Shown: positions 7,745-16,293, counted from the first letter of the stretch. The stretch: 36,969 nt of DNA from Sulfurimonas sp. (GCF_023229105.1 NZ_JALNZY010000014.1:1-36969), one strand, 5' to 3'. The notes: generated by a model from the sequence alone, not told the origin. Made by a program: numbers and translations.

Positions 7745-8707
7745 ATGAATTACAAACAAATAGCACAAGATACTTTAAATATTGAAGCCCAAACGCTCTT
7801 AAACAGCGCCCAAAAAATAGGCGATGTGTTTGATAAAGCGGTTGCAATCATTCTTGCATGCAAAGGAAAACTAATTATCACTGGTGTGGGAAAGTCAGGG
7901 CTAATAGGCGCAAAAATGGCAGCAACATTCGCTTCTACTGGAACTCCGAGTTTTTTTCTTCATCCTACAGAAGCGCTACATGGCGATTTGGGAATGATAG
8001 CAAAGGATGATGTTGTTCTTGCCATCAGCTACAGCGGCGAGAGCGAAGAGTTAAGCTCCATACTTCCACACATCAAAAGATTTGGAACTCCACTTATAGG
8101 CATGACAAGAGACAAAAATTCCACACTTGGAAGATATAGCGATTTGGTTATAGATGTCGTGGTTGAAAAAGAGGCATGTCCCCTTAATATTGCACCGACA
8201 AGCTCAACTACGCTTACTCTTGCGCTAGGTGATGCCCTTGCGGTATGTCTTATGAGAGCAAAAAACTTTAAAAAGAGTGATTTTGCCTCCTTTCATCCCG
8301 GGGGAGCTTTAGGAAAACAGCTATTTGTTAAAGTTAAAGATTTGATGAGAACAAAAGATTTGCCAATCATAACAGCCCAAACAAAACTCAAAGATGCCAT
8401 TGTAAAGATTAGCGAGGGCAGACTCGGTACAGTTTTGGTTTGTGATGAATTTGACAAGCTTCTAGGACTTGTTAGTGACGGCGACATTAGAAGAGCGCTT
8501 ATGGGTAAAGATTTTTCGCTTGAGGATAGTGTCTTAAAGTATGCAACACTAAATCCAAAAACAATAGATGATGAAAATATACTTGCAAGTGAAGCACTTG
8601 TGATTATAGAAGAGATGAAGATACAGCTTTTAGTTGTAACTGATAAAGAGAAAAAAGTAAATGGCGTGCTTCACATCCATACTTTGATAGAAAAAGGTAT
8701 ATCGTGA
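7745..8707 (+). CDS. kdsD: arabinose-5-phosphate isomerase (KdsD/KpsF/GutQ family)
   Basis: Interconverts D-ribulose 5-phosphate and D-arabinose 5-phosphate, the first step toward Kdo for lipopolysaccharide. The 320-residue protein has an N-terminal SIS domain (about 35-170; ITGVGKSGLIGAKMAATFAS and ISYSGESEE are characteristic) followed by two CBS domains (about 205-260 and 270-320), the standard architecture and length. I prefer the ATG at 7745 to longer in-frame starts because those lie within ccpA and the -10 box lies immediately upstream; the transcript is predicted to be leaderless. The last codons overlap the start of the pseudouridine synthase gene (GTGA). Confidence 0.92.
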   Translation: MNYKQIAQDTLNIEAQTLLNSAQKIGDVFDKAVAIILACKGKLIITGVGKSGLIGAKMAATFASTGTPSFFLHPTEALHGDLGMIAKDDVVLAISYSGESEELSSILPHIKRFGTPLIGMTRDKNSTLGRYSDLVIDVVVEKEACPLNIAPTSSTTLTLALGDALAVCLMRAKNFKKSDFASFHPGGALGKQLFVKVKDLMRTKDLPIITAQTKLKDAIVKISEGRLGTVLVCDEFDKLLGLVSDGDIRRALMGKDFSLEDSVLKYATLNPKTIDDENILASEALVIIEEMKIQLLVVTDKEKKVNGVLHIHTLIEKGIS

Positions 8708-9648
8708 GATTAAACAAATACATCGCACACCACTCAAGTTACTCAAGAAGAGAGGCTGATAAAGCTATTCAAGACGGTTATGTAAGAGTTGATGGGGAGA
8801 TTCAGACAAATCCTGCCACAGATGTTATAGAGGGTGAAAACATTATTTACGTTAGTGGCAAGCAGGTAAGTCCAAGAGATAAATATACTGTTATTGTTTA
8901 CAACAAGCCAAAGGGCGAACTCGTAACCAAAAGCGACCCAAAAGGCAGAAGAACTATCTATGACTCACTAAGCAAAGAGTATAAACATTACGTTCCGGTA
9001 GGAAGACTTGACTATGCGTCAGAGGGCTTACTCCTTCTGACCGATGCTTCTAAAGTTGCATCAGCTCTTATGGAATCGAATTTGGAGAGAATTTATAAAA
9101 TCAAAATCAAAGGCGAAGTGACCCCCGACATGGAAGATGCCATGCTAAAAGGCATGACACTAGATGATGCCTCTGCGGGTGGACACTCCCACTCTAAAGT
9201 CACAAAAATGGAGTTTAAACCTTTTATAGGGTATAAAATTCAGAAAAATCAACCAAACTACTCAATTCTTAAAGTGGCTCTTAGTGAGGGTAAAAATCGT
9301 GAGCTTAGACGCTTTTTTGCCCACTTTGGAGCAGAAATTGTAGACCTTAAAAGAATTAGTTTTGCTGAAATAGAGTTAAATAATCTCCCTGAAGCAAAAG
9401 TGAGATTTTTAAGCCGTAGCGAATACTCAGCTCTTTCAAAATTTTTAAAAGATGAGAAAAAATCAGAACTAAAAGAGTCTAGAGAACTTAGCAAAAACAG
9501 CGAAAAAAGAAGTTTTACGCAAGAGAAAAAGAGTGTTGCTAAGGATGAGAGAAAATCAGAACAAAACCCTAAAGCCAAGAAGCACTTTTCTAAAGATGAA
9601 ACAAAGAAAACTCTTAAAGATAAAAAACCACTTAAAAAGAAGCGCTAA
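8704..9648 (+). CDS. rRNA/tRNA pseudouridine synthase, RsuA/RluB family, with basic tail
   Basis: 314 residues. An N-terminal S4 RNA-binding domain (about 1-50, MRLNKYIAHHSSYSRREAD) precedes a pseudouridine synthase domain whose catalytic Asp is in GRLDYASEGLL (Asp103). RELRR follows further on, as in RluB/RluE/RsuA. The exact target uridine (RluB-like 23S position is most likely) cannot be read from the sequence. From about residue 258 the protein ends in a Lys/Glu/Ser-rich low-complexity tail, probably disordered and RNA-binding. The GTG start overlaps the kdsD stop by 4 bases; rarA follows after 2 bases. Confidence 0.9.
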   Translation: MRLNKYIAHHSSYSRREADKAIQDGYVRVDGEIQTNPATDVIEGENIIYVSGKQVSPRDKYTVIVYNKPKGELVTKSDPKGRRTIYDSLSKEYKHYVPVGRLDYASEGLLLLTDASKVASALMESNLERIYKIKIKGEVTPDMEDAMLKGMTLDDASAGGHSHSKVTKMEFKPFIGYKIQKNQPNYSILKVALSEGKNRELRRFFAHFGAEIVDLKRISFAEIELNNLPEAKVRFLSRSEYSALSKFLKDEKKSELKESRELSKNSEKRSFTQEKKSVAKDERKSEQNPKAKKHFSKDETKKTLKDKKPLKKKR

Positions 9649-9650
9649 AG

Positions 9651-10835
9651 TTGGCTGATTTTACGCATCTTTTACGCCCTCAATCTTTTGATGAGCTAGT
9701 CGGGCAAGAGCACTTAAGCGGTAAAAATGCACCGTTGAGAATATTGTGTGAAAAAAATGCTCTGGGACACAGCTTCTTTTTTGGTCCTGCTGGATGCGGA
9801 AAAACTTCCATCGCAAGAATTATTGCCAAAAAAATGCAGCTTCCTTTTTATGAGCTTAATGCCACAAGCATCAAGATTGAGCAGTTAAGAAAAATTTTTG
9901 ATACCTATAAAAACACGCTGCAAAGACCTCTGATTTTTATAGACGAAGTTCACAGATTGGCTAAAAATCAGCAAGAAGTTTTGCTACCTGTTATGGAGAA
10001 CAACTCCGCCTTAATTATCGGTGCATCAACTGAGAACCCATTTTTTTCGCTTACCTCCGCAATCCGCTCCCGCTCTATGCTCTTTGAACTATACTACATA
10101 ACAAACGAAGCACTAGAGGAGTTATTACAAAAAGCACTTTTAGGCGGTTCGCTCACATGTGATGCTGATGCAGTAGAGTATCTAGTAAGCAGCAGTGGCG
10201 GAGATGCAAGAGCAATGCTAAAACTACTTGAGTTTGCATCAAACATAGACTCTCACATAACGCTTAAAATCTTAAAATCTATAAGACCTAATGCTCTAAG
10301 TGCCGGAAGCAGTGAAGCGGGTGTGCATTATGACTTAACAAGTGCGCTGATTAAATCTATCAGGGGTTCGGATATGGATGCCGCTATCTACTATCTAGCT
10401 CGCTTGATTGAGGGCGGAGAGAGTGCAGATTTTATTGCAAGACGACTTGTAATTTTAGCAAGTGAAGACATTGGCAACGCAAATCCGCAAGCTCTTACGC
10501 TTGCAACCTCAGCTTTGATGAGTGTTTCAAAAATCGGTTACCCGGAAGCTAGAATTATTTTAGCACAGACAGTTATCTATCTGGCATCTTCGCCTAAATC
10601 AAATTCAGCTTACCTAGCAATAAACAAAGCGCAGAAATTAGTAAAAGAGGGTGTACTGCTTGATATCCCCAAGCACATAACGCAACACAATGAAGGGTAT
10701 CTCTACCCTCACGATTTTGGAGGATATGTGAAACAACAATACCTTACAAAACAATTAAACTTAGTTAAACTAAAAGATATTGGTTATGAAAAGAAAATTA
10801 AGGATTGGTTAAGAAATATCTCTGAATTTAGTTAA
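9651..10835 (+). CDS. rarA: replication-associated recombination protein RarA (MgsA)
   Basis: A AAA+ ATPase acting at stalled replication forks. Walker A GPAGCGKT is at residues 45-52, Walker B LIFIDE at 94-99, sensor 1 in GASTENP and an arginine-finger region SAIRSRS shortly after, all diagnostic for the RarA/WRNIP1 family. The C-terminal part (from about residue 230) matches the family's tetramerisation region (RLIEGGESADFIARRLVILASED, in part). 394 residues is slightly shorter than E. coli RarA. The start is TTG, 2 bases after the preceding stop, so coupled translation is likely. Confidence 0.93.
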   Translation: MADFTHLLRPQSFDELVGQEHLSGKNAPLRILCEKNALGHSFFFGPAGCGKTSIARIIAKKMQLPFYELNATSIKIEQLRKIFDTYKNTLQRPLIFIDEVHRLAKNQQEVLLPVMENNSALIIGASTENPFFSLTSAIRSRSMLFELYYITNEALEELLQKALLGGSLTCDADAVEYLVSSSGGDARAMLKLLEFASNIDSHITLKILKSIRPNALSAGSSEAGVHYDLTSALIKSIRGSDMDAAIYYLARLIEGGESADFIARRLVILASEDIGNANPQALTLATSALMSVSKIGYPEARIILAQTVIYLASSPKSNSAYLAINKAQKLVKEGVLLDIPKHITQHNEGYLYPHDFGGYVKQQYLTKQLNLVKLKDIGYEKKIKDWLRNISEFS

Positions 10836-10846
10836 TTTTAACTAAA
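10827..10846 (+). terminator. AT-only hairpin at the end of rarA
   Basis: TTTAGTTAA and TTAACTAAA form a perfect 9-bp stem with a 2-base gap that overlaps the rarA stop. It has almost no G+C and no T tract, so it is a weak terminator at best. A possible -10 (TATAAA, 10865-10870) for the next operon follows. Confidence 0.35.
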
Positions 10847-10889
10847 ACAATTATAGACTATCGTTATAAACAAAAATGAGGTTAATTGC

Positions 10890-11177
10890 ATGGAACTCAA
10901 AGTATCTTCGAACACTCTTGTTATCAACGGTAACATAAAGAGTATTAGCGATTTTCAAAACATAAAGCGTAGTATTGACAATATTATTATTGCACACAAG
11001 CATATCAATATAAATATTGAAGATTCTCTCTCCATCACTTCTTCAGTAATCGGTTACTTAAACAAACTGGTTTTAAAAGATAGTATTGATCTGCATATGA
11101 GTATTGGGAATGAGCAGTTGTTACGTCTTTTGGATGATTTAAATCTGGCATCAACCTTTAAAGCAAAAAGAAATTAG
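10890..11177 (+). CDS. STAS-domain protein (anti-sigma-antagonist-like)
   Basis: 95 residues, soluble. The pattern of a beta strand, helix, strand ININIED, then SLSITSSVIGYLNKLV and a final helix LLRLLDDLNLASTF matches the STAS fold of SpoIIAA/RsbV; Ser51 or Ser52 sits where the phosphorylatable serine lies. Identification rests on pattern and on context: the third gene of the operon encodes a PP2C phosphatase and an HATPase domain, the two enzymes that normally act on a STAS protein. ATG at 10890 has GAGG about 9 bases upstream; the next gene starts 1 base after the stop. Confidence 0.7.
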   Translation: MELKVSSNTLVINGNIKSISDFQNIKRSIDNIIIAHKHININIEDSLSITSSVIGYLNKLVLKDSIDLHMSIGNEQLLRLLDDLNLASTFKAKRN

Positions 11178-11178
11178 T

Positions 11179-13155
11179 ATGACAATTAAATATAAATTAA
11201 ACCTCATTACTATTATAGTAGTCTCTTTTGCGCTTATTATTATTGCTACTACGCTCAAAAATACGCTCACTAACAATGCAATCATCACTCAAGCGCAAGA
11301 GCTAAACAAACTCTCCCAAGAGCTAAGTCTTCTCATTCATGAGACACAAAAAGAGAGAGGTGCAAGTGCCGGCTTTATAGGCTCAAAAGGGGAACAATTT
11401 GATGATATACTACCAAAACAAAGAACAGACACCACAAAAGAGTATGTAAAATTAACAACATACATAAATACTCTTGACCTTAATGCTTTTCCAAAAGAAC
11501 TCAACAGTGAAATAACGGAATTAACTTCAGATATGAATAAAATCTCACAAATTCGCTCTCAGGTTGACTCACTCTCAATCAAGCTAGGCGATGTTGTCGC
11601 ATACTATACAAACATGAATAAAAAGATTTTAAACATTGTTTCCCTCACTGCAAAACTAGCAAACAAGCAAGAACTGGTAAAAGCACTTAGCTCTTACAGC
11701 AATTTTTTAAAATCAAAAGAGCGCGCTGGGATTGAAAGGGCAATTTTAAGCGGTACTTTTGCGGCAGATAAATTTGCAGAGGGCATATTTACTAAATGGA
11801 TTACTATTGTTGCAGAGCAGGACGCATTTATTGATGCTTATTTATCCCTAGCTACAAAGAGTTCAAAGGCTCTTTATGAGCAAAAGATGAACTCCCCCGT
11901 TATCAGCGAAGTTAACAAAATGAGAGATATCGCAAAAACAAAGGCAAATGAAGGAAATTTTGGAGTTGAGAGCGTAAAGTGGTTCCAAACTATAACAAAA
12001 AAGATAGACCTTTTAAAAGAAGTGGATGATGAGCTAGCTAAACAAAACAGCATCCTCTTAGAGAAAGTAAAGTCTGAGCAAAACACTATTGCACTGCTAA
12101 CTTTAGTCGGTTACACTCTATTTGCTATCGTAATTTTTGCAATAATTTTTATTGTCAGCAGAGGAGTAAACAGAAGTGTTCGCAGCTCTTTAGAGAAGAT
12201 AGAGTGTGTATCTAGTAACTTGGATTTAACATGTGATGTTGTGGTTGAGGGTAAAGATGAAATTTCACAAATTTCAAAAGCACTTCATGTCATGATTATT
12301 GCATTTAAAGAGAGTGTGTATCAAGCAAAAGATGTCTCTGTTACAACATCAACAGAGAGCAAAAATTTAAATGGTATAGTTGACGAACTTACAAAAAACG
12401 GAAAGTTTGCCGACACAAAAATATCAGGTATCAATATTTTAGTAAGTGAAGTCGGAGAACGCCTTGATGCTATTGAAGAGGCTTCTATTACCGTTACGGA
12501 GGATCTAAACAGGACATTTAGCGTTTTAGACGGTTTTATAGAAAAACTTAATTCTGTTGTGCTTGCAATTGAAGAGGGCAATGAAAATCAGCAGGATTTA
12601 GTTCAAAAAGTCTCCTCACTTACAGATCAAGCCAAAAATATTAAAGATGTTTTAGCGATTATCTCAGACATTGCAGACCAAACAAATCTTCTTGCTCTTA
12701 ATGCTGCTATCGAAGCCGCGCGTGCAGGTGAACATGGTAGAGGTTTTGCCGTTGTCGCAGACGAGGTAAGAAAGCTTGCGGAGAGAACACAAAAAAGTCT
12801 TAGTGAGATTAGTGCGAATGTAAATCTCATTACACAAAATGTTGTTGAAATATCACAAGAGACAAGCAAAACATCTCAGAACATGAACAATATAGCAGAC
12901 TCAGCACAAGATCTAATCACTTCTGCACAAACGACTAAAGAGAATCTCTCAATTACAACCGACAAATCAAGTGACGTTATGTATCAAAGCACCTATATAG
13001 CGACAAAAACTAAAGAGCTCATCCAGGATATGGATGAGGTAATAGAGATTTCTCAAAAAAATACACAACATAGAAATCTCGTTGATAGTGCAGCCACAAA
13101 ACTAGCTAGCGATGCAAACAGACTGCAAAATGAGTTGAGTAAATTTAAGATTTAA
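11179..13155 (+). CDS. methyl-accepting chemotaxis protein with NIT sensor domain
   Basis: 658 residues. A membrane helix (about 5-25) leads to a periplasmic helical domain (about 45-290) that carries LLIHETQKERGASAGFIGSK, the signature of the NIT domain, which in characterised members binds nitrate or nitrite. A second membrane helix (about 303-327), a HAMP-like linker and the cytoplasmic signalling hairpin follow. The hairpin tip is intact (IADQTNLLALNAAIEAARAG, then EHGRGFAVVADEVRKLAERT). No C-terminal CheR-tethering pentapeptide is seen. It probably directs taxis toward nitrate/nitrite, which fits the denitrification genes nearby. Its stop overlaps the next gene's ATG by one base. Confidence 0.9.
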   Translation: MTIKYKLNLITIIVVSFALIIIATTLKNTLTNNAIITQAQELNKLSQELSLLIHETQKERGASAGFIGSKGEQFDDILPKQRTDTTKEYVKLTTYINTLDLNAFPKELNSEITELTSDMNKISQIRSQVDSLSIKLGDVVAYYTNMNKKILNIVSLTAKLANKQELVKALSSYSNFLKSKERAGIERAILSGTFAADKFAEGIFTKWITIVAEQDAFIDAYLSLATKSSKALYEQKMNSPVISEVNKMRDIAKTKANEGNFGVESVKWFQTITKKIDLLKEVDDELAKQNSILLEKVKSEQNTIALLTLVGYTLFAIVIFAIIFIVSRGVNRSVRSSLEKIECVSSNLDLTCDVVVEGKDEISQISKALHVMIIAFKESVYQAKDVSVTTSTESKNLNGIVDELTKNGKFADTKISGINILVSEVGERLDAIEEASITVTEDLNRTFSVLDGFIEKLNSVVLAIEEGNENQQDLVQKVSSLTDQAKNIKDVLAIISDIADQTNLLALNAAIEAARAGEHGRGFAVVADEVRKLAERTQKSLSEISANVNLITQNVVEISQETSKTSQNMNNIADSAQDLITSAQTTKENLSITTDKSSDVMYQSTYIATKTKELIQDMDEVIEISQKNTQHRNLVDSAATKLASDANRLQNELSKFKI

Positions 13156-14846
13156 TGAACAACGGTATTGATGACTCAATTTTAACATATATAAAGTCCT
13201 TAACTCTTCTGTGCGTTGAGGACAATAAAACTACTCAGCTTCTTTATCAGTCTGTTTTTGAAGAGTTAGTAAAGTGTGTTGTTTTCGCTGATAACGGCGA
13301 AGATGGGTATCAAAAATATAAAAGTAAAAAAATTGATCTCATTATCGTTGATTATGCTATGCCGATACTAAACGGCATCGACATGATTAAAAAAATCAGA
13401 GACAACGACAAAGAGATTCCGATTATCCTAGTCTCTGCTATACAAGATATTGATATAATAGTTCAGGCGCTTCAGCTTAATGTAAACAATTTTTTAAAAA
13501 AACCAATAATTATATCTGAAGTAATGCAGGCAGTTGAAAATGTCTCCAAGCTTCTCTTTGCCGACAACTATCTTAAGAAGCAAAGAGAAAAAAAGATAAA
13601 AGAACTTGAAAAAAAAGAGAAGTATAGCCTTTATCAGGAAGACTTAGCTTTCTCAAAAGAGCTCAATATTGTAAGAAATGATTTCTATTATCAGATGATT
13701 GATGATGGAGATATAGCTTTAATAGATTTTTTTTACAAACCACTTGATATACTCAGTGGGGATGCATATAGTGCCAGAAGAATAGATACTTTTAAAACAT
13801 TTTATTTTATAGCAGATGGTATGGGCAAGGGCTTATCTGCCTCACTTAGTTCAATGATTATAACAACATTTGTAAACTACCTAATAGATAAAATGGGTAG
13901 CTCTTTTAACTTAAGAGAAATTGTTGACTCAGCAATAGATTACATAAAACCAATCCTGCTTGATGAAGAGACACTATCCTTAGATTTTATTCTCTTAGAT
14001 TGCAAAAACTTCACTATGCAATATGCGAAATTTTCCATGCCCCCCTCTCTTATACACTCAAGTAAAGATAAAATCATACCCATAAAATCAAACAATCCAC
14101 CTCTTAGCAAATACACAACTAATTTTCTTGTATCCACAAGAGATATATCAGGTAGTGTGAAATTTCTATTTTACAGTGACGGCGTTGTAGAAAACAGCCT
14201 AAGAGTTGGAAACGAAATTTATGCAAACTATATAAAAGATGACTTTTTGTCCTCCTTTACAAAAGATGAACTGCGAGAGAAGATTCTTTTTAGAACAGAT
14301 GTGCAAGAAGATGACATGACTTTTATATTTATCAACCGATTGTCTTTGTCACAACCAAAGAAACATCTAAGAAAAAAATTTCAAAGCAGTTTAAACGCCC
14401 TTGAGGAAGCAAACGAGTGGTATGCAGATATATGGAGCACCATAACCGATGAGAGTAAACTATTATATAGTGCCGGCATAGTATTTTCAGAGCTATTTAT
14501 GAATGCTTACGAGCATGGAAGCCTAGGTCTTGATGCAGAGACTAAAAACAGACTCTTAAGTGAAGATAACTACTTTATAACATTAGAAGAACTGCAAAAA
14601 AATTGTACAAAAGAGATAAGTGTTACTATCGATATAATAGAGTACAATTCAAAAAACTATGTAACTACTGTTATAACAGACGAGGGAGATGGTTTTAATA
14701 CGCAAATATTAAGTAAAATTTTTCGTGATAAAAAAAACTTTAACGGACGGGGTGTTTATATATCAAGACAATCATCACTTGGGATATATTATAATTCAAA
14801 AGGAAACAGCGTGCTTTTTTTACACAAGATAGAGGGTGAAGTGTAG
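13155..14846 (+). CDS. response regulator with SpoIIE/PP2C phosphatase and HATPase domains
   Basis: 563 residues in three parts: a receiver domain (about 13-130) with phospho-acceptor Asp66 in LIIVDYAMP; a short coiled coil (about 135-165); a SpoIIE/RsbU-type PP2C domain (about 170-375) with GDAYSARR and FFIADGMGKG-like motif FYFIADGMGKGLSA; and a C-terminal RsbW-like ATPase domain (about 400-560) with N-box ELFMNAYEHG and VITDEGDGF. It thus joins the phosphatase and kinase of a partner-switch in one chain under receiver control. The STAS gene two upstream is the obvious substrate. It ends in a good intrinsic terminator. Confidence 0.9.
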   Translation: MNNGIDDSILTYIKSLTLLCVEDNKTTQLLYQSVFEELVKCVVFADNGEDGYQKYKSKKIDLIIVDYAMPILNGIDMIKKIRDNDKEIPIILVSAIQDIDIIVQALQLNVNNFLKKPIIISEVMQAVENVSKLLFADNYLKKQREKKIKELEKKEKYSLYQEDLAFSKELNIVRNDFYYQMIDDGDIALIDFFYKPLDILSGDAYSARRIDTFKTFYFIADGMGKGLSASLSSMIITTFVNYLIDKMGSSFNLREIVDSAIDYIKPILLDEETLSLDFILLDCKNFTMQYAKFSMPPSLIHSSKDKIIPIKSNNPPLSKYTTNFLVSTRDISGSVKFLFYSDGVVENSLRVGNEIYANYIKDDFLSSFTKDELREKILFRTDVQEDDMTFIFINRLSLSQPKKHLRKKFQSSLNALEEANEWYADIWSTITDESKLLYSAGIVFSELFMNAYEHGSLGLDAETKNRLLSEDNYFITLEELQKNCTKEISVTIDIIEYNSKNYVTTVITDEGDGFNTQILSKIFRDKKNFNGRGVYISRQSSLGIYYNSKGNSVLFLHKIEGEV

Positions 14847-14875
14847 CAAAAGCCACACTTCATTTTACTTATTTT
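14838..14875 (+). terminator. intrinsic terminator of the STAS/MCP/PP2C operon
   Basis: GAAGTGT (14838-14844) pairs with ACACTTC (14855-14861); one mismatch, then GC/GC, cap an AAAA loop. ATTTTACTTATTTT follows on the plus strand, giving a T-rich tract. The hairpin overlaps the stop codon of the upstream gene and runs into the end of rplT on the other strand. Confidence 0.75.
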
Positions 14876-15228
14876 GCCAATGCTGCTTTTGAAGCTTCTG
14901 CAACTGCACTAAATGCCGCTGCATCATTCATAGCCATATCAGCAAGAACTTTACGGTCAAGCTCGATGCCGCTCTTGTGAATACCGTTCATAAAAGATGA
15001 ATAGTTCATACCGTTAAGACGACAAGCTGCATTTATACGGATAATCCATAGTTTACGGAAATCACGTTTTTTCTGCTTGCGGTCACGAAATGAGTAGTAC
15101 ATTGAGCGCTCTAACTGCTCTTTTGCTTTACGGAAGTGTTTACGACGTCCGCCATAAAAACCTTTTGCAAGTTTTAATATTTTTTTGTGTCTTCTTCTAC
15201 GAACAACACCTGTTTTTACTCTTGGCAT
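14869..15228 (-). CDS. rplT: 50S ribosomal protein L20
   Basis: 119 residues, very basic, starting MPRVKTGVVRRRRHKKILKL, with the family's KGFYGGRRKHFRKAKEQ and the conserved LWIIRINAACR stretch. L20 is needed early in 50S assembly and in many bacteria represses its own operon. It lies 117 bases downstream of rpmI, on the same strand. Start ATG at 15228 follows AAGGAAAT. Confidence 0.98.
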   Translation of the reverse strand: MPRVKTGVVRRRRHKKILKLAKGFYGGRRKHFRKAKEQLERSMYYSFRDRKQKKRDFRKLWIIRINAACRLNGMNYSSFMNGIHKSGIELDRKVLADMAMNDAAAFSAVAEASKAALAK

Positions 15229-15345
15229 ATTATTTCCTTTTCTCTTTACCCAGACACTTTTGCGCGTTCAAGGTGCCACATACAAAGTGGTCTTGCCCAG
15301 CTACTATATTGCTACGCGGCTGGAGATTTAATAATCAACTAAAAT
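15229..15345 (-). promoter_or_regulatory. structured rpmI-rplT spacer, possible L20 control region
   Basis: At 117 bases this spacer is long for neighbouring ribosomal genes. On the minus strand it can form CCAGC/GCTGG (15319-15323 with 15297-15301) around a GTAGC direct repeat, and CCAC/GTGG (15287-15290 with 15276-15279). An AT inverted repeat (15338-15352) covers the rpmI stop. L20 autoregulates through RNA structures elsewhere, so this is a candidate leader; no match to a known L20 leader is claimed. Confidence 0.4.
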
Positions 15346-15537
15346 TTAGTTAATCATAGCCTTAATATTTTTTTCATCAACTTTTGCAACAACTTTTGAC
15401 TTGTTTTGCTTAGAACGAGTATCTGAATCTTGTTTTGTCAAAATATGGCTGCGAAACGCTGTACCACGTTTAACTGTACCATTTTTCTTAACTTTAAAAC
15501 GCTTTACAGCGCCTTTTACCGATTTCATCTTTGGCAT
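15346..15537 (-). CDS. rpmI: 50S ribosomal protein L35
   Basis: 63 residues, basic, beginning MPKMKSVKGAVKRFKVKKNG, the classic L35 start, with RGTAFRSHILTKQ in place of the family's KHAFTSH-like segment. ATG at 15537 follows AAGGAG at a good distance. In most bacteria infC precedes rpmI; here the upstream neighbour is an unrelated divergent gene, so rpmI-rplT is a two-gene unit with its own promoter. Confidence 0.97.
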   Translation of the reverse strand: MPKMKSVKGAVKRFKVKKNGTVKRGTAFRSHILTKQDSDTRSKQNKSKVVAKVDEKNIKAMIN

Positions 15538-15557
15538 CGAAACTCCTTTGTAAAATT

Positions 15558-15596
15558 CTCTTAGAGTACAAAATGTACTTTGAGAGCGAGATTATA
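15558..15596 (-). promoter_or_regulatory. rpmI promoter and 5'-end hairpin
   Basis: On the minus strand TATAAT (15591-15596) predicts transcription start near 15584. The first transcribed bases form a nested stem: CTCT/AGAG (15583-15586 with 15558-15561), a symmetric 3-base internal loop, then AGTACA/TGTACT (15574-15579 with 15565-15570) closed by a 3-base loop. A hairpin at the extreme 5' end may protect the mRNA or serve regulation. Confidence 0.55.
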
Positions 15597-15618
15597 CCCA
15601 AATATTTTTAATTTTTGT

Positions 15619-15624
15619 TATACT
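15619..15624 (+). promoter_or_regulatory. -10 box, probable leaderless promoter
   Basis: TATACT after a T-rich stretch ends 6 bases before the ATG at 15631, so transcription should begin at or next to the start codon. No Shine-Dalgarno sequence is present. Confidence 0.5.
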
Positions 15625-15630
15625 CACGCC

Positions 15631-15858
15631 ATGAATTCTATTAAACATATAAATAATGCATTACAAGATTTAGACAAAGAGGTGGAGGCAATCCTCGCTG
15701 ATATGAGCCTGCCTATGAATGAAAAAGATAACCGCATGCTGCCGCTACTTCAGCAAAAAAGAGTTTTAAAACAGACTTTAGATGACTTGATTTATCTAAA
15801 AGAAAATCCTCCAAAACCAAATCAAGCATGTGGAATCTCTAAACATAGAAAAGATTAA
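15631..15858 (+). CDS. small protein of unknown function
   Basis: 75 residues from the ATG at 15631, which I prefer to longer in-frame starts because those would lie upstream of the -10 box. The sequence is soluble and largely helical (probably a helical hairpin, residues 3-60), ending in PPKPNQACGISKHRKD. I do not recognise a family. It is divergent from rpmI. Confidence 0.65.
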   Translation: MNSIKHINNALQDLDKEVEAILADMSLPMNEKDNRMLPLLQQKRVLKQTLDDLIYLKENPPKPNQACGISKHRKD

Positions 15859-15909
15859 TCATTAATAATCTGCACTGAAATAAAGGCAACAGATTTTATC
15901 TTACTCTTT

Positions 15910-16293
15910 TTAGTGAGAACTATCTTTTTTTAACTCTTTTACAATTGCAGCTCTTAGGGCTTTCATCTCACCCTTTGAAATGTCATCTTCAGGACATGAA
16001 ATATGTCTTTTATCAAGTGTAATTTTTATTGATTGCATCTCTCCGTCAATAATTTTTTCACCAATAATAGCATTTGCTTTAAAAGGTGTCATTAGCCATC
16101 CTTCCTTTTTACCCGCTATTTCAATTGATTTTAACACTGATTTATAGTTGCTATCCCCAATGTAAATTGCACTCTTGCATATACTTGCATCGTCTTGAGT
16201 ATGAGCACTCATTCCCGTTGATGCACCCCCACAACCAGTTGTTAATGTTAACGCTGCAACTGATGCTACAATTATAGATAAAACTTTTTTCAT
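15910..16293 (-). CDS. small lipoprotein of unknown function
   Basis: 127 residues. The N-terminus is a lipoprotein signal peptide with lipobox LTTGC (Cys21), so the mature protein would be lipid-anchored in the envelope. The mature part of about 105 residues contains two more Cys (in ASICKS and HISCPED) that could form a disulfide. No family recognised. The ATG at 16293 follows AGGAGAAG. TATAAT at 16336-16341 on the minus strand is a possible -10. Confidence 0.75.
   Translation of the reverse strand: MKKVLSIIVASVAALTLTTGCGGASTGMSAHTQDDASICKSAIYIGDSNYKSVLKSIEIAGKKEGWLMTPFKANAIIGEKIIDGEMQSIKITLDKRHISCPEDDISKGEMKALRAAIVKELKKDSSH

Noticed and set aside
15090..15353. Plus-strand open frame across rplT and the rpmI-rplT spacer
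   Set aside because: It is antisense to rplT, has an unlikely composition and no ribosome binding site; the spacer is better explained as RNA structure.
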